Numbered from the stretch's first letter, positions 25,426-34,482 are shown. The stretch: DNA of 64,000 nt from Neolewinella marina (GCF_002631205.1 NZ_PDLO01000001.1:1116001-1180000), one strand, 5' to 3'. Numbers and translations are program-made. Notes: a model not told the origin generated them from the sequence alone.

Positions 25426-27039
25426 TTATTCGACGATCACGCGTCGGTGGACCGGCTGCCGCCCGTCCCCCAGCCGCACCAGGTACAGGCCGGAGGGTAA
25501 GCCCGACAGGTCCACTTCCAGGCGGTTCGCGCCGGCCTGGAGGGGATGTTCCCGGTACTGCAGCCTCCGGCCGGCCGCGTCAAGCAGGCTCAAGGATACG
25601 GTGCGGGTGGCGTCGCTGAGGTAATCAATGGACGCCCGGCGGGCCCGGACCGGATTGGGGTACACCTCACTCACGTGGCTGGCCGCCACCGTAAAGGGTA
25701 CGCTGACGACTTCGCTGAAGGATTCCCGTCCGTCGAAGTCGGTTTGCCGCAGCCGGTAATGGTTATCACCGGCGGCCGGCAGGGGGTCCAGGAAGCGGTA
25801 GTCCGACCGACTGCGGGTGGTTCCCTGCCCGTTCACCCGACCGATGGCCACAAAAGAACCGCCGTTACGGCTCACCTCCACGGTGAACCCGGCGTTGTCG
25901 GTTTCGGTGCCCGTGGCCCACTCCAGCAGGATACCCCGCTCGGCGGGTGCTCCGGAGAAGGCCAGCCACTCCACCGGAAGCCCGGCACCCGCCTCCGGCC
26001 ATCCCATGTGGTGAAGTACCGTAGCGGCCATGCCTACATCGTGGACGGCGTTCCCGTAGGAGAGGGCGTAGTACATCGCCTCACTGGGGTCGGCGAAGTG
26101 ACTGAAGGAGCTGCCCGGCCGAAAGGTTGCGGGGGTGTACAGCTGATACGACCCGGTTCCGCTCTGGTAGGCCGCAAGGTTGGTCTCATCGAAGAAAAGT
26201 CCAGCGCTGTCCCCCTTCAGGGCGGCCGCCATCCCCGCCCCCGGATTGGGGAGGAGACTGGTAAGGGCCGAAGTGTCGGTCCCCAGGTCCACGAACATAT
26301 CGTAAATCGAAGGGTGGTAGGTGGCCGGCTGGCTGTTGGCCGAAAAGTAATAGCCCAGGCAACCGTTTCCGGCTACCCCATCGCATTCGGTGCCGGTGGC
26401 GGCCGATCCGTCGTCGATCCGGGCCGTACCGAGGAAGCCGAGGCCGTGGCCCATTTCGTGGAGGGTCAGGGTCACGAAATCCACCTTGTTTGCCGGCGGC
26501 AGGGCGTCGGTTCCGAAGTAGAAATTAGGGGCGAAATTTCCATTGATGAAGACGTTCATGTCCGCGCCCGGAAACTGCATCGTCATAAGCTGCTCCGCCA
26601 TCGTTTGGGGGTAGATCACCGCATCCCGTCCGTGGATGGGCCCGATGGCCCGCAGACTGGGCGAGGTAGAACCCAGGGTGCCGCCGGGCATCGCGAGGGA
26701 GTAGCAGGCGTCGACGTTGATCAGCTGGTCGTTCTGCAGCACGTCCGACCAGATGGCCGCGGCGTACTCGAAGGCGTTCTTTGCCGAATCCGGCCAGGGG
26801 GAACAGGGCCGCCCCTGCAGGGTATCGCCGGTGGTCAGGTAGTTGACGGCGTAGGTCAGGGCCTTCGGCCGGATCTTATCCCGGAAGGTATAGGGCCGGG
26901 AGTAGGTGTGTTCACTGTAAATCGGGGGGAGGTTGCAGGTACCCAGGTCGTCCAGGGCGACGGGCATACCTTTTTGGGCAAAAGCGCACAGCGGTAAGAG
27001 GAACAGTCCGCTTACCAGGCTCCTGAACAGGGAGTGCAT
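25426..27039 (-). CDS. Secreted HExxHxxG zinc metalloprotease with T9SS sorting domain
   Basis: 537 residues: signal peptide (MHSLFRSLVSGLFLLPLCAFA), a catalytic region (about 20-370) with LTLHEMGHGLGFLG, the zinc-binding HExxHxxGxxG signature of metzincin-like proteases, a possible Met-turn region near VLHHMGWPEAG, a fibronectin-like beta-sandwich (about 375-455; EWLAFSGAPAERGILLEW) and a type A sorting domain (about 460-537; VYPNPVRARRAS, LPSGLYLVRLGD, RRVIVE). It should be exported by T9SS and act on extracellular protein. Four Cys in or near the catalytic part may form disulfides. Confidence 0.87.
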   Translation of the reverse strand: MHSLFRSLVSGLFLLPLCAFAQKGMPVALDDLGTCNLPPIYSEHTYSRPYTFRDKIRPKALTYAVNYLTTGDTLQGRPCSPWPDSAKNAFEYAAAIWSDVLQNDQLINVDACYSLAMPGGTLGSTSPSLRAIGPIHGRDAVIYPQTMAEQLMTMQFPGADMNVFINGNFAPNFYFGTDALPPANKVDFVTLTLHEMGHGLGFLGTARIDDGSAATGTECDGVAGNGCLGYYFSANSQPATYHPSIYDMFVDLGTDTSALTSLLPNPGAGMAAALKGDSAGLFFDETNLAAYQSGTGSYQLYTPATFRPGSSFSHFADPSEAMYYALSYGNAVHDVGMAATVLHHMGWPEAGAGLPVEWLAFSGAPAERGILLEWATGTETDNAGFTVEVSRNGGSFVAIGRVNGQGTTRSRSDYRFLDPLPAAGDNHYRLRQTDFDGRESFSEVVSVPFTVAASHVSEVYPNPVRARRASIDYLSDATRTVSLSLLDAAGRRLQYREHPLQAGANRLEVDLSGLPSGLYLVRLGDGRQPVHRRVIVE

Positions 27040-27101
27040 GGCAGTGAGAATTAGGTTATTTCATGAGATTAGAAAGCCGTCGGGGATAAACCCCTGATTG
27101 C

Positions 27102-27109
27102 CAAAGGTA
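27102..27109 (-). promoter_or_regulatory. Bacteroidetes -7 promoter box for the metalloprotease
   Basis: The minus strand reads TACCTTTG, a match to TAnnTTTG, 63 bp ahead of the metalloprotease start. A convincing -33 TTTG is not seen. Confidence 0.35.
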
Positions 27110-27285
27110 GAAAATCCGGGAATAGATGTCGTGCCATCTTTTGTCGGGGGCACGCCCGGGTCCGGTCCGCGCCAGCCGGCCCGGAGGTATACCAACGTCC
27201 AAACAATGAAAATACGTGTGTAGCAGCCGGCGGAGCGCGGGTGCAAGTTCGGTAACGGGAAGCCCGTAGGGGGATCAGCTTTCGC

Positions 27286-27987
27286 CTATACCCCCACTTT
27301 CACCTCCCGGTTTACCCGGCGGCGGTAGGGGCGGCCCACCGGAATGGTGATGCCCCGGTCGAGGGTAAGCTCGTCGTAGCGCGCTTCGGTTACGTGGCGC
27401 AGGTTAACCAGAAGATCCCGGTGCACCCTCAGAAAGCCACTGCCCGCCAGCCGGTGCTCCACCAGGGGCAGGGAAATGGCGATGAGGTAGGTTTCGCCGG
27501 GCACCGACACGCTGGAGTAGTTGCGGTAGTCCTGCACAAAGCGGATGTCGGCAATGGCGAGGCTGACCATCCGCTCATTGTGCCGCAGCAGGATGCGCTC
27601 GTTGAGGATGTAGTCCTGGGGCGGCCCGGTGGCGGCATCCCAAGAGGGCACGCCGAAAGCGCGGGCGATGCAGGCGGCCAGTTCGGCGGCGCTGCTCCCC
27701 CGGGGCATTACCGTACCGGCGGCCTTGTCCACAGCGGCGAGTGCGACGGTAGGGACGGGGGCAGCATCCTGAATCATTTGCAGGGCTACCCCCGCCTCGA
27801 TCAGCCCGGTCAGGTGGTCTCCGGCGACCAGCAGGTCGGGGGGCTGTTGCTGACAGCGGGCTACGGCCTCTTCTCCGCGGGAGGTGTTGGCTACGACGTC
27901 GTAGCCCAGGTGTTCCAGTTGTTCCGTAACCTTATCGGCGACGAATTTTTCGCCCTCGAGGACGAGGGCGGTGGCAGGAATGTGCAT
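27286..27987 (-). CDS. Orphan LytTR regulator with degenerate receiver domain
   Basis: 233 residues. The first ~115 residues keep the size and secondary-structure rhythm of a receiver (ATALVLEGEKFVADKV, PPDLLVAGDHLTG, PTVALAAVDKAA), but the acidic pocket is reduced to EGE, a Gly stands where the phospho-Asp belongs (AGD rather than MDI), and the switch Lys is absent. The LytTR domain (about 125-233) is intact: ILLRHNERMVSLAIADI, FVQDYRNYSSV, GFLRVHRDLLVNLRHV, PVGRPYRRRV. No kinase gene is adjacent. It is probably a phosphorylation-independent DNA-binding protein. Confidence 0.82.
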   Translation of the reverse strand: MHIPATALVLEGEKFVADKVTEQLEHLGYDVVANTSRGEEAVARCQQQPPDLLVAGDHLTGLIEAGVALQMIQDAAPVPTVALAAVDKAAGTVMPRGSSAAELAACIARAFGVPSWDAATGPPQDYILNERILLRHNERMVSLAIADIRFVQDYRNYSSVSVPGETYLIAISLPLVEHRLAGSGFLRVHRDLLVNLRHVTEARYDELTLDRGITIPVGRPYRRRVNREVKVGV

Positions 27988-28085
27988 GGTGGGTGTGTGT
28001 ATTCATAGTGTGAAAGCCACACGAAAATAGGCCCCAGCCAGCATAAATGCCAGTTACAACAATGAAAAACGGAACGGCGCCTGGT

Positions 28086-28904
28086 TTACAGGCGGAACAA
28101 GGCGCACTGTCCCATCACCCCGTCGAAGCTCAGGTCGCTGAGTTGCTCCAGCAGTTCACCTCGGGTGGGGGCTACGGCCACCACCGAGTTGTGGTAGACG
28201 GCGAAGTGGCGCTCGCGCACCCCACAGGCCTTCAGGTCTTTCTTGATGGTCCGGGCGCTGATCTTGGAGTACATCTGCATGTACACGTCGTGCAGCTCGG
28301 GGTACTGATCCAGGATCTTCTTGATGTCGCCCGCATGTTTCTCGCGGGTAGCGGCAGTGCGGAGGTACTGGCGCAGTTCCTGCTCGGCGGCCTGGGCCGC
28401 GGGGGAGGTCTGCTCTTCCAGCAGCTGGGGGTCAAGGGTTTCGGTTATGCCGCGCACGTCTTTGATCTGTTTAAATTCATATTCAATATCCGAGCGGGAG
28501 ACGGTGCCGTTTTCGCAGACGGTCGAGGAGGTCATCACGATCGTGTCGTTGAAGGGCAGCAGGGCCGCTTCCATATACACCGGCAGGCCCTGGTCGACCA
28601 TTTCGGCCGGCGCCTGGTCTACCCCTACCACGCCGTAGAGGGTATTCTGCTGGAGCAGGACCGCGTATTTCTTGTATTGCTTGACCAGATAGAAATGCCC
28701 TTTTTTATACCCCACGAAATTGCGGACGGCCTGCTTCTGGGCGTCGGTCAATTCCGCTCCTTCCTCCCGGATGAACCGCTCGATCAACTCCGGATTGGCG
28801 TAGGCGTCCTCCATCCGCGTGGGGTCCAGGCCCGCAAACCGGGAAAGTCGTTCGTTCAGGTAGGTAAATTCCTCGCGCTGGGCGGGACTGAGGTGCATAT
28901 TCAT
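28086..28904 (-). CDS. Conserved hypothetical protein, largely helical
   Basis: 272 residues from MNMHLSPAQREEFTYL at 28904; the frame is open 54 bp further upstream but that part is Ala-rich and unlike a folded N-terminus. Mostly helical, with a central beta region: FVGYKKGHFYLVKQYKKYAVLL, TLYGVVGVD and AALLPFNDTIVMTS, and a C-terminal segment (HFAVYHNSVVAVAPTRGELL). No signal peptide. I do not recognise its function. Confidence 0.68.
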   Translation of the reverse strand: MNMHLSPAQREEFTYLNERLSRFAGLDPTRMEDAYANPELIERFIREEGAELTDAQKQAVRNFVGYKKGHFYLVKQYKKYAVLLQQNTLYGVVGVDQAPAEMVDQGLPVYMEAALLPFNDTIVMTSSTVCENGTVSRSDIEYEFKQIKDVRGITETLDPQLLEEQTSPAAQAAEQELRQYLRTAATREKHAGDIKKILDQYPELHDVYMQMYSKISARTIKKDLKACGVRERHFAVYHNSVVAVAPTRGELLEQLSDLSFDGVMGQCALFRL

Positions 28905-29089
28905 AAGGTTAAAATAAGCTGGGCTTGCCCCTGCTGCGGTCGCAGCGCGCAGGTGCAATGAAACAATCGGATTGCCTTTTGGTGCAACCCTTTCAGCCTA
29001 AACAACTAATATTCCGCCTGGTTGTCTGCACTTTCTCCACAATAGCGTAAATACGACACAGTTCTGTGGGCGGCGGCTCCGCATTCGGA

Positions 29090-29419
29090 TCAGTTCAGCA
29101 GCTTCAGCAGCCGGTTGGCGGCTTTCTCGATTTCGCCGTAGTTCTGCTGGGCCGCCCGCTGCTTGATGGCGATGAGGCCCGAGTAGTGCACCCGCCGGAA
29201 ATCACCATAGGGGAAGCCGTAGTGACTCTTGGTGTCCTTGCTGGCGTCCTCGTGGATGCCCAGGTGCCACTCCCCGTACTCCTTCCAGCTGTGGCGCTCC
29301 AGGTATCCGTTCTCGTCCTCAGTGGTGGGCTGGGCCTCGCTCCAGTCGCTGTCCTTGACGTACTGATTGGCCTCGATGAGTTGTTTGGCTTTCGACTCGG
29401 CGGCTTTGTTGAGCTTCAT
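29090..29419 (-). CDS. Conserved hypothetical small soluble protein
   Basis: 109 residues, charged and without membrane segments. The string SDWSEAQPTTEDENGYLERH, followed by EWHLGIHED and YGFPYGDFRRVHYSGLIAIK, is a conserved signature I have seen in many bacterial hypothetical proteins of this size. Function unknown. It lies alone between two other minus-strand genes. Confidence 0.75.
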   Translation of the reverse strand: MKLNKAAESKAKQLIEANQYVKDSDWSEAQPTTEDENGYLERHSWKEYGEWHLGIHEDASKDTKSHYGFPYGDFRRVHYSGLIAIKQRAAQQNYGEIEKAANRLLKLLN

Positions 29420-29470
29420 GGTGCGTCTTTTTGGGAATGCTAACCGCTAGCCGCGGCCCAGGTTCTCCGG

Positions 29471-29920
29471 TCAGTCGATGCGGACGGTAGTGCCCGTGCC
29501 GGTCAGTTCCAGGGTGGTGGGCCGGCTGCCAGCCTCCAGGTAGGGGGTCAGATCGAACCGATAGCTTTCCTCGATGATGGCCTGGCAGGTCATCTCATTC
29601 TCCCCTACCCCGTCGTCGAAGACCAGGAGGGCGGAAGTCTGGGTAGGGGAGCTTTCCCTCACCTGTCCGTCGGTCCACAACCGGAGTTGCCAGGCCTGGG
29701 CACTGCAGCCCGTGGCGGAGATGGTGACCGTGAGGCAACTGCCTTCGGCGGTAGCGGACACCACACTGAAGGCATCGGAGGTGAGCCTCGGCAGGGGGTC
29801 CCGCACCTGGATCTCCGTGCCGCAGTCGGTCACCGCCGGGGCGGTTCCGGCATCGGACTTATCGCAGCCGTCGGCGCGCAGCAGGGCCAGGAAGAACAGG
29901 GGGAGAAAAAGCAGCTTCAT
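29471..29920 (-). CDS. Small secreted protein, paralogue of the gene at 55844
   Basis: 149 residues: N-terminal hydrophobic signal (MKLLFLPLFFLALLRADGC, which may be a lipobox variant), then a beta-rich domain with paired cysteines (SCLTVTISATGCSAQAWQL), TQTSALLVFDD and a C-terminal YRFDLTPYL. The same framework appears in the lipoprotein at 55844. Probably anchored in the periplasm or outer membrane; function unknown. Confidence 0.7.
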   Translation of the reverse strand: MKLLFLPLFFLALLRADGCDKSDAGTAPAVTDCGTEIQVRDPLPRLTSDAFSVVSATAEGSCLTVTISATGCSAQAWQLRLWTDGQVRESSPTQTSALLVFDDGVGENEMTCQAIIEESYRFDLTPYLEAGSRPTTLELTGTGTTVRID

Positions 29921-30000
29921 GGACCGGAGGGTTTGGATCTATTCTCCTAACGCGGCGGGGAGGGATTTGCTTACTTCCGCACGGCACCGGCGGCCGGGCG

Positions 30001-31134
30001 CTACAGCCCCACCACCTCCCGCAGCACCTCCCGCGCTGCCCCCGCAGCGGCCGGGCCGGCCGTGTAATCGATCTGCCGCAATACCTCAGACAGCTGCTCC
30101 GCGGTGATGCCCAGATTAAGGGCGATGCCCAGGTGGCCGCGCAGCATGGGCGCCACGCCGTCCAGGCTACTCAGGGCGCTGATAGTAGCGATCTCCCGCT
30201 CGTGGTAGCTGAGCACGTCCCGGCCGAAGATATCGGCGAAGAGGTGCTCCTTCAGGAAGACGTCGATGACCGGGGCGAAGTCGCCGTAGTCGGACCGCCC
30301 CTCCACCGGCCGGCCGATCAGTTCTTCCAGGGTGGCGCGGCCCCGCTCGTAACGGGATACGCTATCGTTCACCTCCCCGGCTTCGGGCCCCGTTTCGTCC
30401 TGTATACCGCGCGACTGCCGGTCCTCTACGGCGGCCATCAGGGTACGCAGTCCCTGGATGCTCCGCGGAAAACCGGTGTAGGCGTAGAGGTGGACGAGCA
30501 CTTCCTTGCATTCGTTCACGGTGAGGCCCGCGTCGAGGGCATCCCCCAGGGCGGCTTGCAACCGCTCCAGCTCACCCAGGGTGGTAAGTGAAGCCACGGT
30601 GGCAATGTGGCGGTAGCGGTCATTGATTGTCTGCAGGCTGTCGGTGGTGGCCCGTTCTACCGCGATACCCTGGTGGTATTCCTCCTCGGTCACCGGTTCC
30701 CCCCAGATCACCCGTCCGTCGGGGTGCTCCTTCGTCATGGCCAGCTGCACGAACCACTGGCTATTGGCCGCCCCGTGCCAGTGTTCTACGCCGGGGGGGC
30801 ACTGCACCGTCTCCCCCTTGCGGAGCAGGCGCACCGGGCCGCCCCGCTCCTGGTAGTAACCCAGTCCGTCCAGCGCCAGCAGCGACTGACCGGCCGGATG
30901 GTGGTGCCAGTTGCTGCGCGCCTTGGGTGCGAAGGTGACGTTGCCCACGGCCACGGGGCGTTGCTCATCATCCACGACCAGCAGCCTTTCCACCCAGGCG
31001 GTGCCGGTAAAGTTGCCCCCGCTGATCATTTGTCCGGCGGGAAAGACGGTGTTGACATCGGCGGGTGGAACCTGGCCAACCAGGCCGGCGGTTCCAAAAA
31101 GCAGGAGGAGGTAGAGGGGAAGTTTAAGGCTCAT
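30001..31134 (-). CDS. Exported cupin-carboxymuconolactone decarboxylase fusion protein
   Basis: 377 residues from the ATG at 31134, which begins a signal peptide (MSLKLPLYLLLLFGTAGLVG); the longer frame starts with a Cys/Arg-rich leader and is rejected. A cupin (about 35-140) has metal-binding WHHHPAGQSLL and CPPGVEHWHGA. Two CMD (AhpD-like) repeats follow (about 175-255 and 285-370; NECKEVLVHLYAYTGFPRS, HEREIATISALSSLDGV). The CxxC pair of AhpD is missing, so peroxidase activity is unlikely; a decarboxylase or isomerase-type role on a small aromatic or lactone is possible. Divergent from an AraC regulator, near a cupin/DUF4440 and a hydrolase gene: probably one regulated detoxification pathway. 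Confidence 0.85.
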   Translation of the reverse strand: MSLKLPLYLLLLFGTAGLVGQVPPADVNTVFPAGQMISGGNFTGTAWVERLLVVDDEQRPVAVGNVTFAPKARSNWHHHPAGQSLLALDGLGYYQERGGPVRLLRKGETVQCPPGVEHWHGAANSQWFVQLAMTKEHPDGRVIWGEPVTEEEYHQGIAVERATTDSLQTINDRYRHIATVASLTTLGELERLQAALGDALDAGLTVNECKEVLVHLYAYTGFPRSIQGLRTLMAAVEDRQSRGIQDETGPEAGEVNDSVSRYERGRATLEELIGRPVEGRSDYGDFAPVIDVFLKEHLFADIFGRDVLSYHEREIATISALSSLDGVAPMLRGHLGIALNLGITAEQLSEVLRQIDYTAGPAAAGAAREVLREVVGL

Positions 31135-31346
31135 AATTTCATTACAATTTTTGGTGGGGCCATCCCGGCACCCGCGCGCCGCCGGCCACTTCTGCCAACG
31201 CCGGCAGGCCGGGTAAAGGTCCACCGGGGGCGGAACCGCTCCCCTACCCGGATTACGGAGATGCCTACCCCGATTACGGTTTCCCCGCAGCAGGGCTGGA
31301 TTGGCGGAGCGGCAGTCGCTACCTTAGGATAAACATAGCAGCCGAC

Positions 31347-32240
31347 ATGGAAGAGGTTCTAATTTTCGAGACGATCAAGCAATACTGCGCCTTCAACAAC
31401 CAGGAGACCCAGCACCCCCTGGTAGCCATGATCGACCTCTCCCGGGCCGACCCGCGGAAACTACGGCGGATGTGCTTCGAGTTCTACGTAGTCTTCCTCA
31501 AGGAAGTGAAGTGCGGCGACCTCCGCTACGGCTGCAACACCTACGACTACGACGAGGGAACGCTGGTCTTCCTGGCCCCCGGTCAGGTGATCGGCCACAA
31601 CGGCGACGAATACTACCAGCCCCAGGGGCGGGCCCTGGTCTTCCACCCGGATTTCCTGCCGGGTAGTCCCCTGGCCCAGCGGATGCCGCAGTACACCTTT
31701 TTCTCCTACGAATCCAACGAAGCCCTCCACCTCTCCAGCCGCGAGCGGGAGCTGATCGAGGACTGCCTCGGCAAGATCGCCACCGAGCTGGACCAGCTCA
31801 TCGACCAGCACACCCGCCAGCTGCTGCTGACCAACATCGAATTGCTGCTCAACTACTGCACCCGCTTCTACGACCGGCAGTTCATCACCCGCACCACCGC
31901 CAACCAGGGGGTGCTTACCCGCTTCGAGGGCCTGCTGAACGACTACTTCCGGTCGGGACAGGCGGAAAGCGAGGGACTGCCCACCGTCAACTACTTCGCC
32001 GAGCGGCTCCACCTTTCGGCCAACTACTTCGGCGACCTCATCAAGCGGGAAACGGGCAAATCGCCCCAGGACCACATCCAGCTCAAGGTCATCAGTCTGG
32101 CCAAGGAACGGCTCTTCGAACCCGGCAAGTCGATCTCGGAAGTAGCCTACGACCTCGGTTTCAAGTACCCCCAGCACTTCAGCCGTATGTTCAAGAAGGT
32201 CACTGGCCAGACGCCGAACGCCTACCGAAACGTGAACTAG
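31347..32240 (+). CDS. AraC-family transcriptional regulator
   Basis: 297 residues. The N-terminal cupin-like sensing domain (about 20-140; EGTLVFLAPGQVIGHNGDE) is followed by a C-terminal double helix-turn-helix (about 200-297): NYFAERLHLSANYFGDLIK and SISEVAYDLGFKYPQHFSRM, ending FKKVTGQTPNAYR. It is divergent from the cupin-CMD gene and followed by cupin/DUF4440 and hydrolase genes on the other strand, so it likely controls them. TACCTTAG about 20 bp before the start is a near match to the -7 box. Confidence 0.92.
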   Translation: MEEVLIFETIKQYCAFNNQETQHPLVAMIDLSRADPRKLRRMCFEFYVVFLKEVKCGDLRYGCNTYDYDEGTLVFLAPGQVIGHNGDEYYQPQGRALVFHPDFLPGSPLAQRMPQYTFFSYESNEALHLSSRERELIEDCLGKIATELDQLIDQHTRQLLLTNIELLLNYCTRFYDRQFITRTTANQGVLTRFEGLLNDYFRSGQAESEGLPTVNYFAERLHLSANYFGDLIKRETGKSPQDHIQLKVISLAKERLFEPGKSISEVAYDLGFKYPQHFSRMFKKVTGQTPNAYRNVN

Positions 32241-32247
32241 GGGGTGA

Positions 32248-33066
32248 TTACCGCGACATCAGCCGCGTAAACGACAGGGCGGCCAGCTTCCACTCGCCGG
32301 CGATTTTCTTGTAGACCTCCGTTACCTCAAAGGGGTTGGTCACTTCGTTGCCGCCCACCACCGCGAGGAGGGTGATGCGGTTCAGCAGGATGGCGGTATC
32401 GTCAATCACCTTCACCGAGGCTTCGTGGACGTCGGCCTGCTTGTAGTGGATGCCACCGCTGCGGATGATGGCGACCTCCCGCTCCTTGCCCCAGCTGCCG
32501 CCCATGTGGACGAACATGGCATCCTCGTGGAAGAGTTCCGCCAGCCGGTCGGCGTCCTTGACGGCCATCCACTGCCACTTGTCGCGGCTCAGCTGCAGCA
32601 GCTCGGCTTCGGTGGCCGACTGGGCGTTGGCCCCTACGGCCAGGTAATCTTCCTCGGTGACGGGCTCCTTCCACTCCGTCGGTGCATCGCCGGTGATGGC
32701 CAGGTAGGTCACCCCATGGTCGGGGGTGGCGGCGTGCCAGTGCTCCACGCCCGGCGTACACTTAATGGTTTCCCCTTTGCGGACCACCCGTACCGGCTGA
32801 TCCCTCTCCTGGTAGTACCCCACCCCGCCGGTAATGATGAGTTGTTGCCCCTTGGGGTGGAGGTGCCAGTCGAGCTTGGCGCCGGGCGCAAAGGTGGCTA
32901 CCGCCAGGTTGTAATCGAAGTGGTCATCGGCATCGCTGGGGTGGTAGAGCCATACGTCTCCGGTATGGTGGACGTTCGGGGCCTTCTCTCCCCGCGGGAA
33001 GAGGGCGTCGGACTGGGCCGCCAGCGATGTAGTGGCGAGCAGGAAGAAACAGAGCAAACGGAGCAT
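32248..33066 (-). CDS. Exported cupin-DUF4440 (SnoaL-like) fusion protein
   Basis: 272 residues: signal peptide (MLRLLCFFLLATTSLAAQ), cupin (about 30-140) with metal ligands in DWHLHPKGQQLI and CTPGVEHWHAA, and an NTF2-like DUF4440 domain (about 150-272; DKWQWMAVKDADRLAELFHE, VYKKIAGEWKLAALSF). Its cupin resembles that of the cupin-CMD protein (GGVGYYQERDQPVRVVRKGE vs GLGYYQERGGPVRLLRKGE), so the two share ancestry and probably a pathway. Periplasmic. Substrate unknown. Confidence 0.85.
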   Translation of the reverse strand: MLRLLCFFLLATTSLAAQSDALFPRGEKAPNVHHTGDVWLYHPSDADDHFDYNLAVATFAPGAKLDWHLHPKGQQLIITGGVGYYQERDQPVRVVRKGETIKCTPGVEHWHAATPDHGVTYLAITGDAPTEWKEPVTEEDYLAVGANAQSATEAELLQLSRDKWQWMAVKDADRLAELFHEDAMFVHMGGSWGKEREVAIIRSGGIHYKQADVHEASVKVIDDTAILLNRITLLAVVGGNEVTNPFEVTEVYKKIAGEWKLAALSFTRLMSR

Positions 33067-33096
33067 GATCGGATAGTTTAAGCAGGTTTTCTAAGG

Positions 33097-34188
33097 TCAG
33101 TCCAGCCCCTTTTCGGCCAGCCAGTCGAGCAGCAGCTGGGCTACGGCCTGGTTGTTGAGGTCGGACATCGGAAAGTGGGTGTTGCCCCTGAGGCCGCGGT
33201 CGGGCAGCTGCACCAGGGTCACGTCGCCCCCGTGAGCGTTGACCACCTCCGTCCACTGGCGGGCCATGGCCACGGCCGCCCGCCACTGCTCCTGCCCGGG
33301 ATTATCTACCGGCGCATCGGGGATGTAGTCGCCGTAGTAAATGACGATGGGGATGCGGGTGAGCCGCTCGAAGGTCGCGCGGGGTACGCCCCGGGCGCGC
33401 AACGTGCCGCCTACGTATTCAATGGGTTCCGGCACCTCGTCTTCCGCGAAGACGAAGTTGCTGCCCGGTTCGTAGGCGGCGATCCCGCGGATGTTGTCGT
33501 TTTCCAGGGCGGCCAGCCAGCCCTGTCCGCCGCTGTGGGAGTGGGTCACCAGTACGCCCGCGCCGAGGGTATCGAAGAGGGCCGACACCGCCGCCACGTT
33601 CAGGTCGATGTTCAGGGGGCCGGTATCCGGGGTGATCTGCCGGTAGAACTGGTCCAGGGCCGCGGGGTCGCGGGAGAATTGTACATCGGGGTAGAACTCG
33701 GTCCCCACCCCGAGCCGGAAGATGCCGAACCACAACTGGTCGTCGGTATTCGCCGCGATGGTGGTGGGTTCCGTACTGCGACCGGCCAGTCCGCGGCGGG
33801 GCTGGTCGAGCAGGTAGACCGGAAAGCGGTGGCGCAGGAAGATGGTCTGGAAGCCCTCGCGGCCGTCGGGCGTCGACTGCCAGGTCCGCATCGACTGCCC
33901 GTAGCCGTGCCAGAACACCAAGGGCAGCTCACGGGCCCGGGCCGGCAGCTGGTAGAACACGGCGGCGTGGTCGCCGTGGAGGGTTTGCCCGGCGGTGGAT
34001 TGGTTGCCCGGATTGAAGGCCCCGTGGGCGACGGGGTCGAAGGTGCCCGGGCTGCGCTTCACCGTGCCTCCGACCGCGAAGGTGCCCTGGCGGGCCAGGG
34101 GGATTGCTCCCTCCGTAGTCGTGGACCGCGGGCTGACGCAGGCGGTGACCGTCAGGAGCAGGATCAGGAGGGCGGGCAGGTAGGGCAT
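33097..34188 (-). CDS. Alpha/beta-hydrolase lipoprotein
   Basis: 363 residues from the ATG at 34188, chosen because it starts a lipoprotein signal (MPYLPALLILLLTVTACVSP). The hydrolase core has the oxyanion strand LVFWHGYGQSMRTW, the nucleophile elbow VTHSHSGGQGW (S in HSGG), an acid candidate near IVIYYGDYIPDAP and the catalytic His likely in GNTHFPMSD. It lies 30 bp upstream of the cupin/DUF4440 gene in the same direction, so the two are an operon. Probably an esterase acting outside the inner membrane. Confidence 0.85.
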   Translation of the reverse strand: MPYLPALLILLLTVTACVSPRSTTTEGAIPLARQGTFAVGGTVKRSPGTFDPVAHGAFNPGNQSTAGQTLHGDHAAVFYQLPARARELPLVFWHGYGQSMRTWQSTPDGREGFQTIFLRHRFPVYLLDQPRRGLAGRSTEPTTIAANTDDQLWFGIFRLGVGTEFYPDVQFSRDPAALDQFYRQITPDTGPLNIDLNVAAVSALFDTLGAGVLVTHSHSGGQGWLAALENDNIRGIAAYEPGSNFVFAEDEVPEPIEYVGGTLRARGVPRATFERLTRIPIVIYYGDYIPDAPVDNPGQEQWRAAVAMARQWTEVVNAHGGDVTLVQLPDRGLRGNTHFPMSDLNNQAVAQLLLDWLAEKGLD

Positions 34189-34248
34189 GGATCGTCGGTT
34201 GGGTTTGCCGAATTGGGGGCGCGTGAGTCGGTGCAATACCGGAGTGGT

Positions 34249-34408
34249 ATACCCGGCACGACGTGGTTTGCAGATTTAGGTCGCCGCTATCTTCGTTCAG
34301 ATCAAGGCAGCAAACGCAGGCGACACCTGAGTGTCGGCGAGGCTTGCTAACGTAGAGCTGAGCGGAGAGAGCAAGAGATAAACGCCCAAACCACGTTGTA
34401 ACGGGTAT
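34249..34408. repeat. 160-bp symmetrical imperfect palindrome (MITE-like or structured-RNA element)
   Basis: The segment folds on one centre at 34328.5. Its outer arms ATACCCG (34249-34255) and CGGGTAT (34402-34408), the 10-bp perfect arms ACGTGGTTTG (34261-34270) and CAAACCACGT (34387-34396), AGCAA/TTGCT (34309-34313/34344-34348) and the apical hairpin CGACAC-CTGA-GTGTCG (34321-34336) are all symmetric about it. No coding frame and no clear target-site duplication. It could be a miniature inverted-repeat element or a structured transcript; the remaining ~90 bp up to the pyrophosphatase stop are plain. Confidence 0.6.
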
Positions 34409-34482
34409 GATAGCAGCGCGACGAACGCCCGCAAAGTTCGGCAGCGACAGTTGATACCTGCGTATCCCGATTACTGCAAGGG

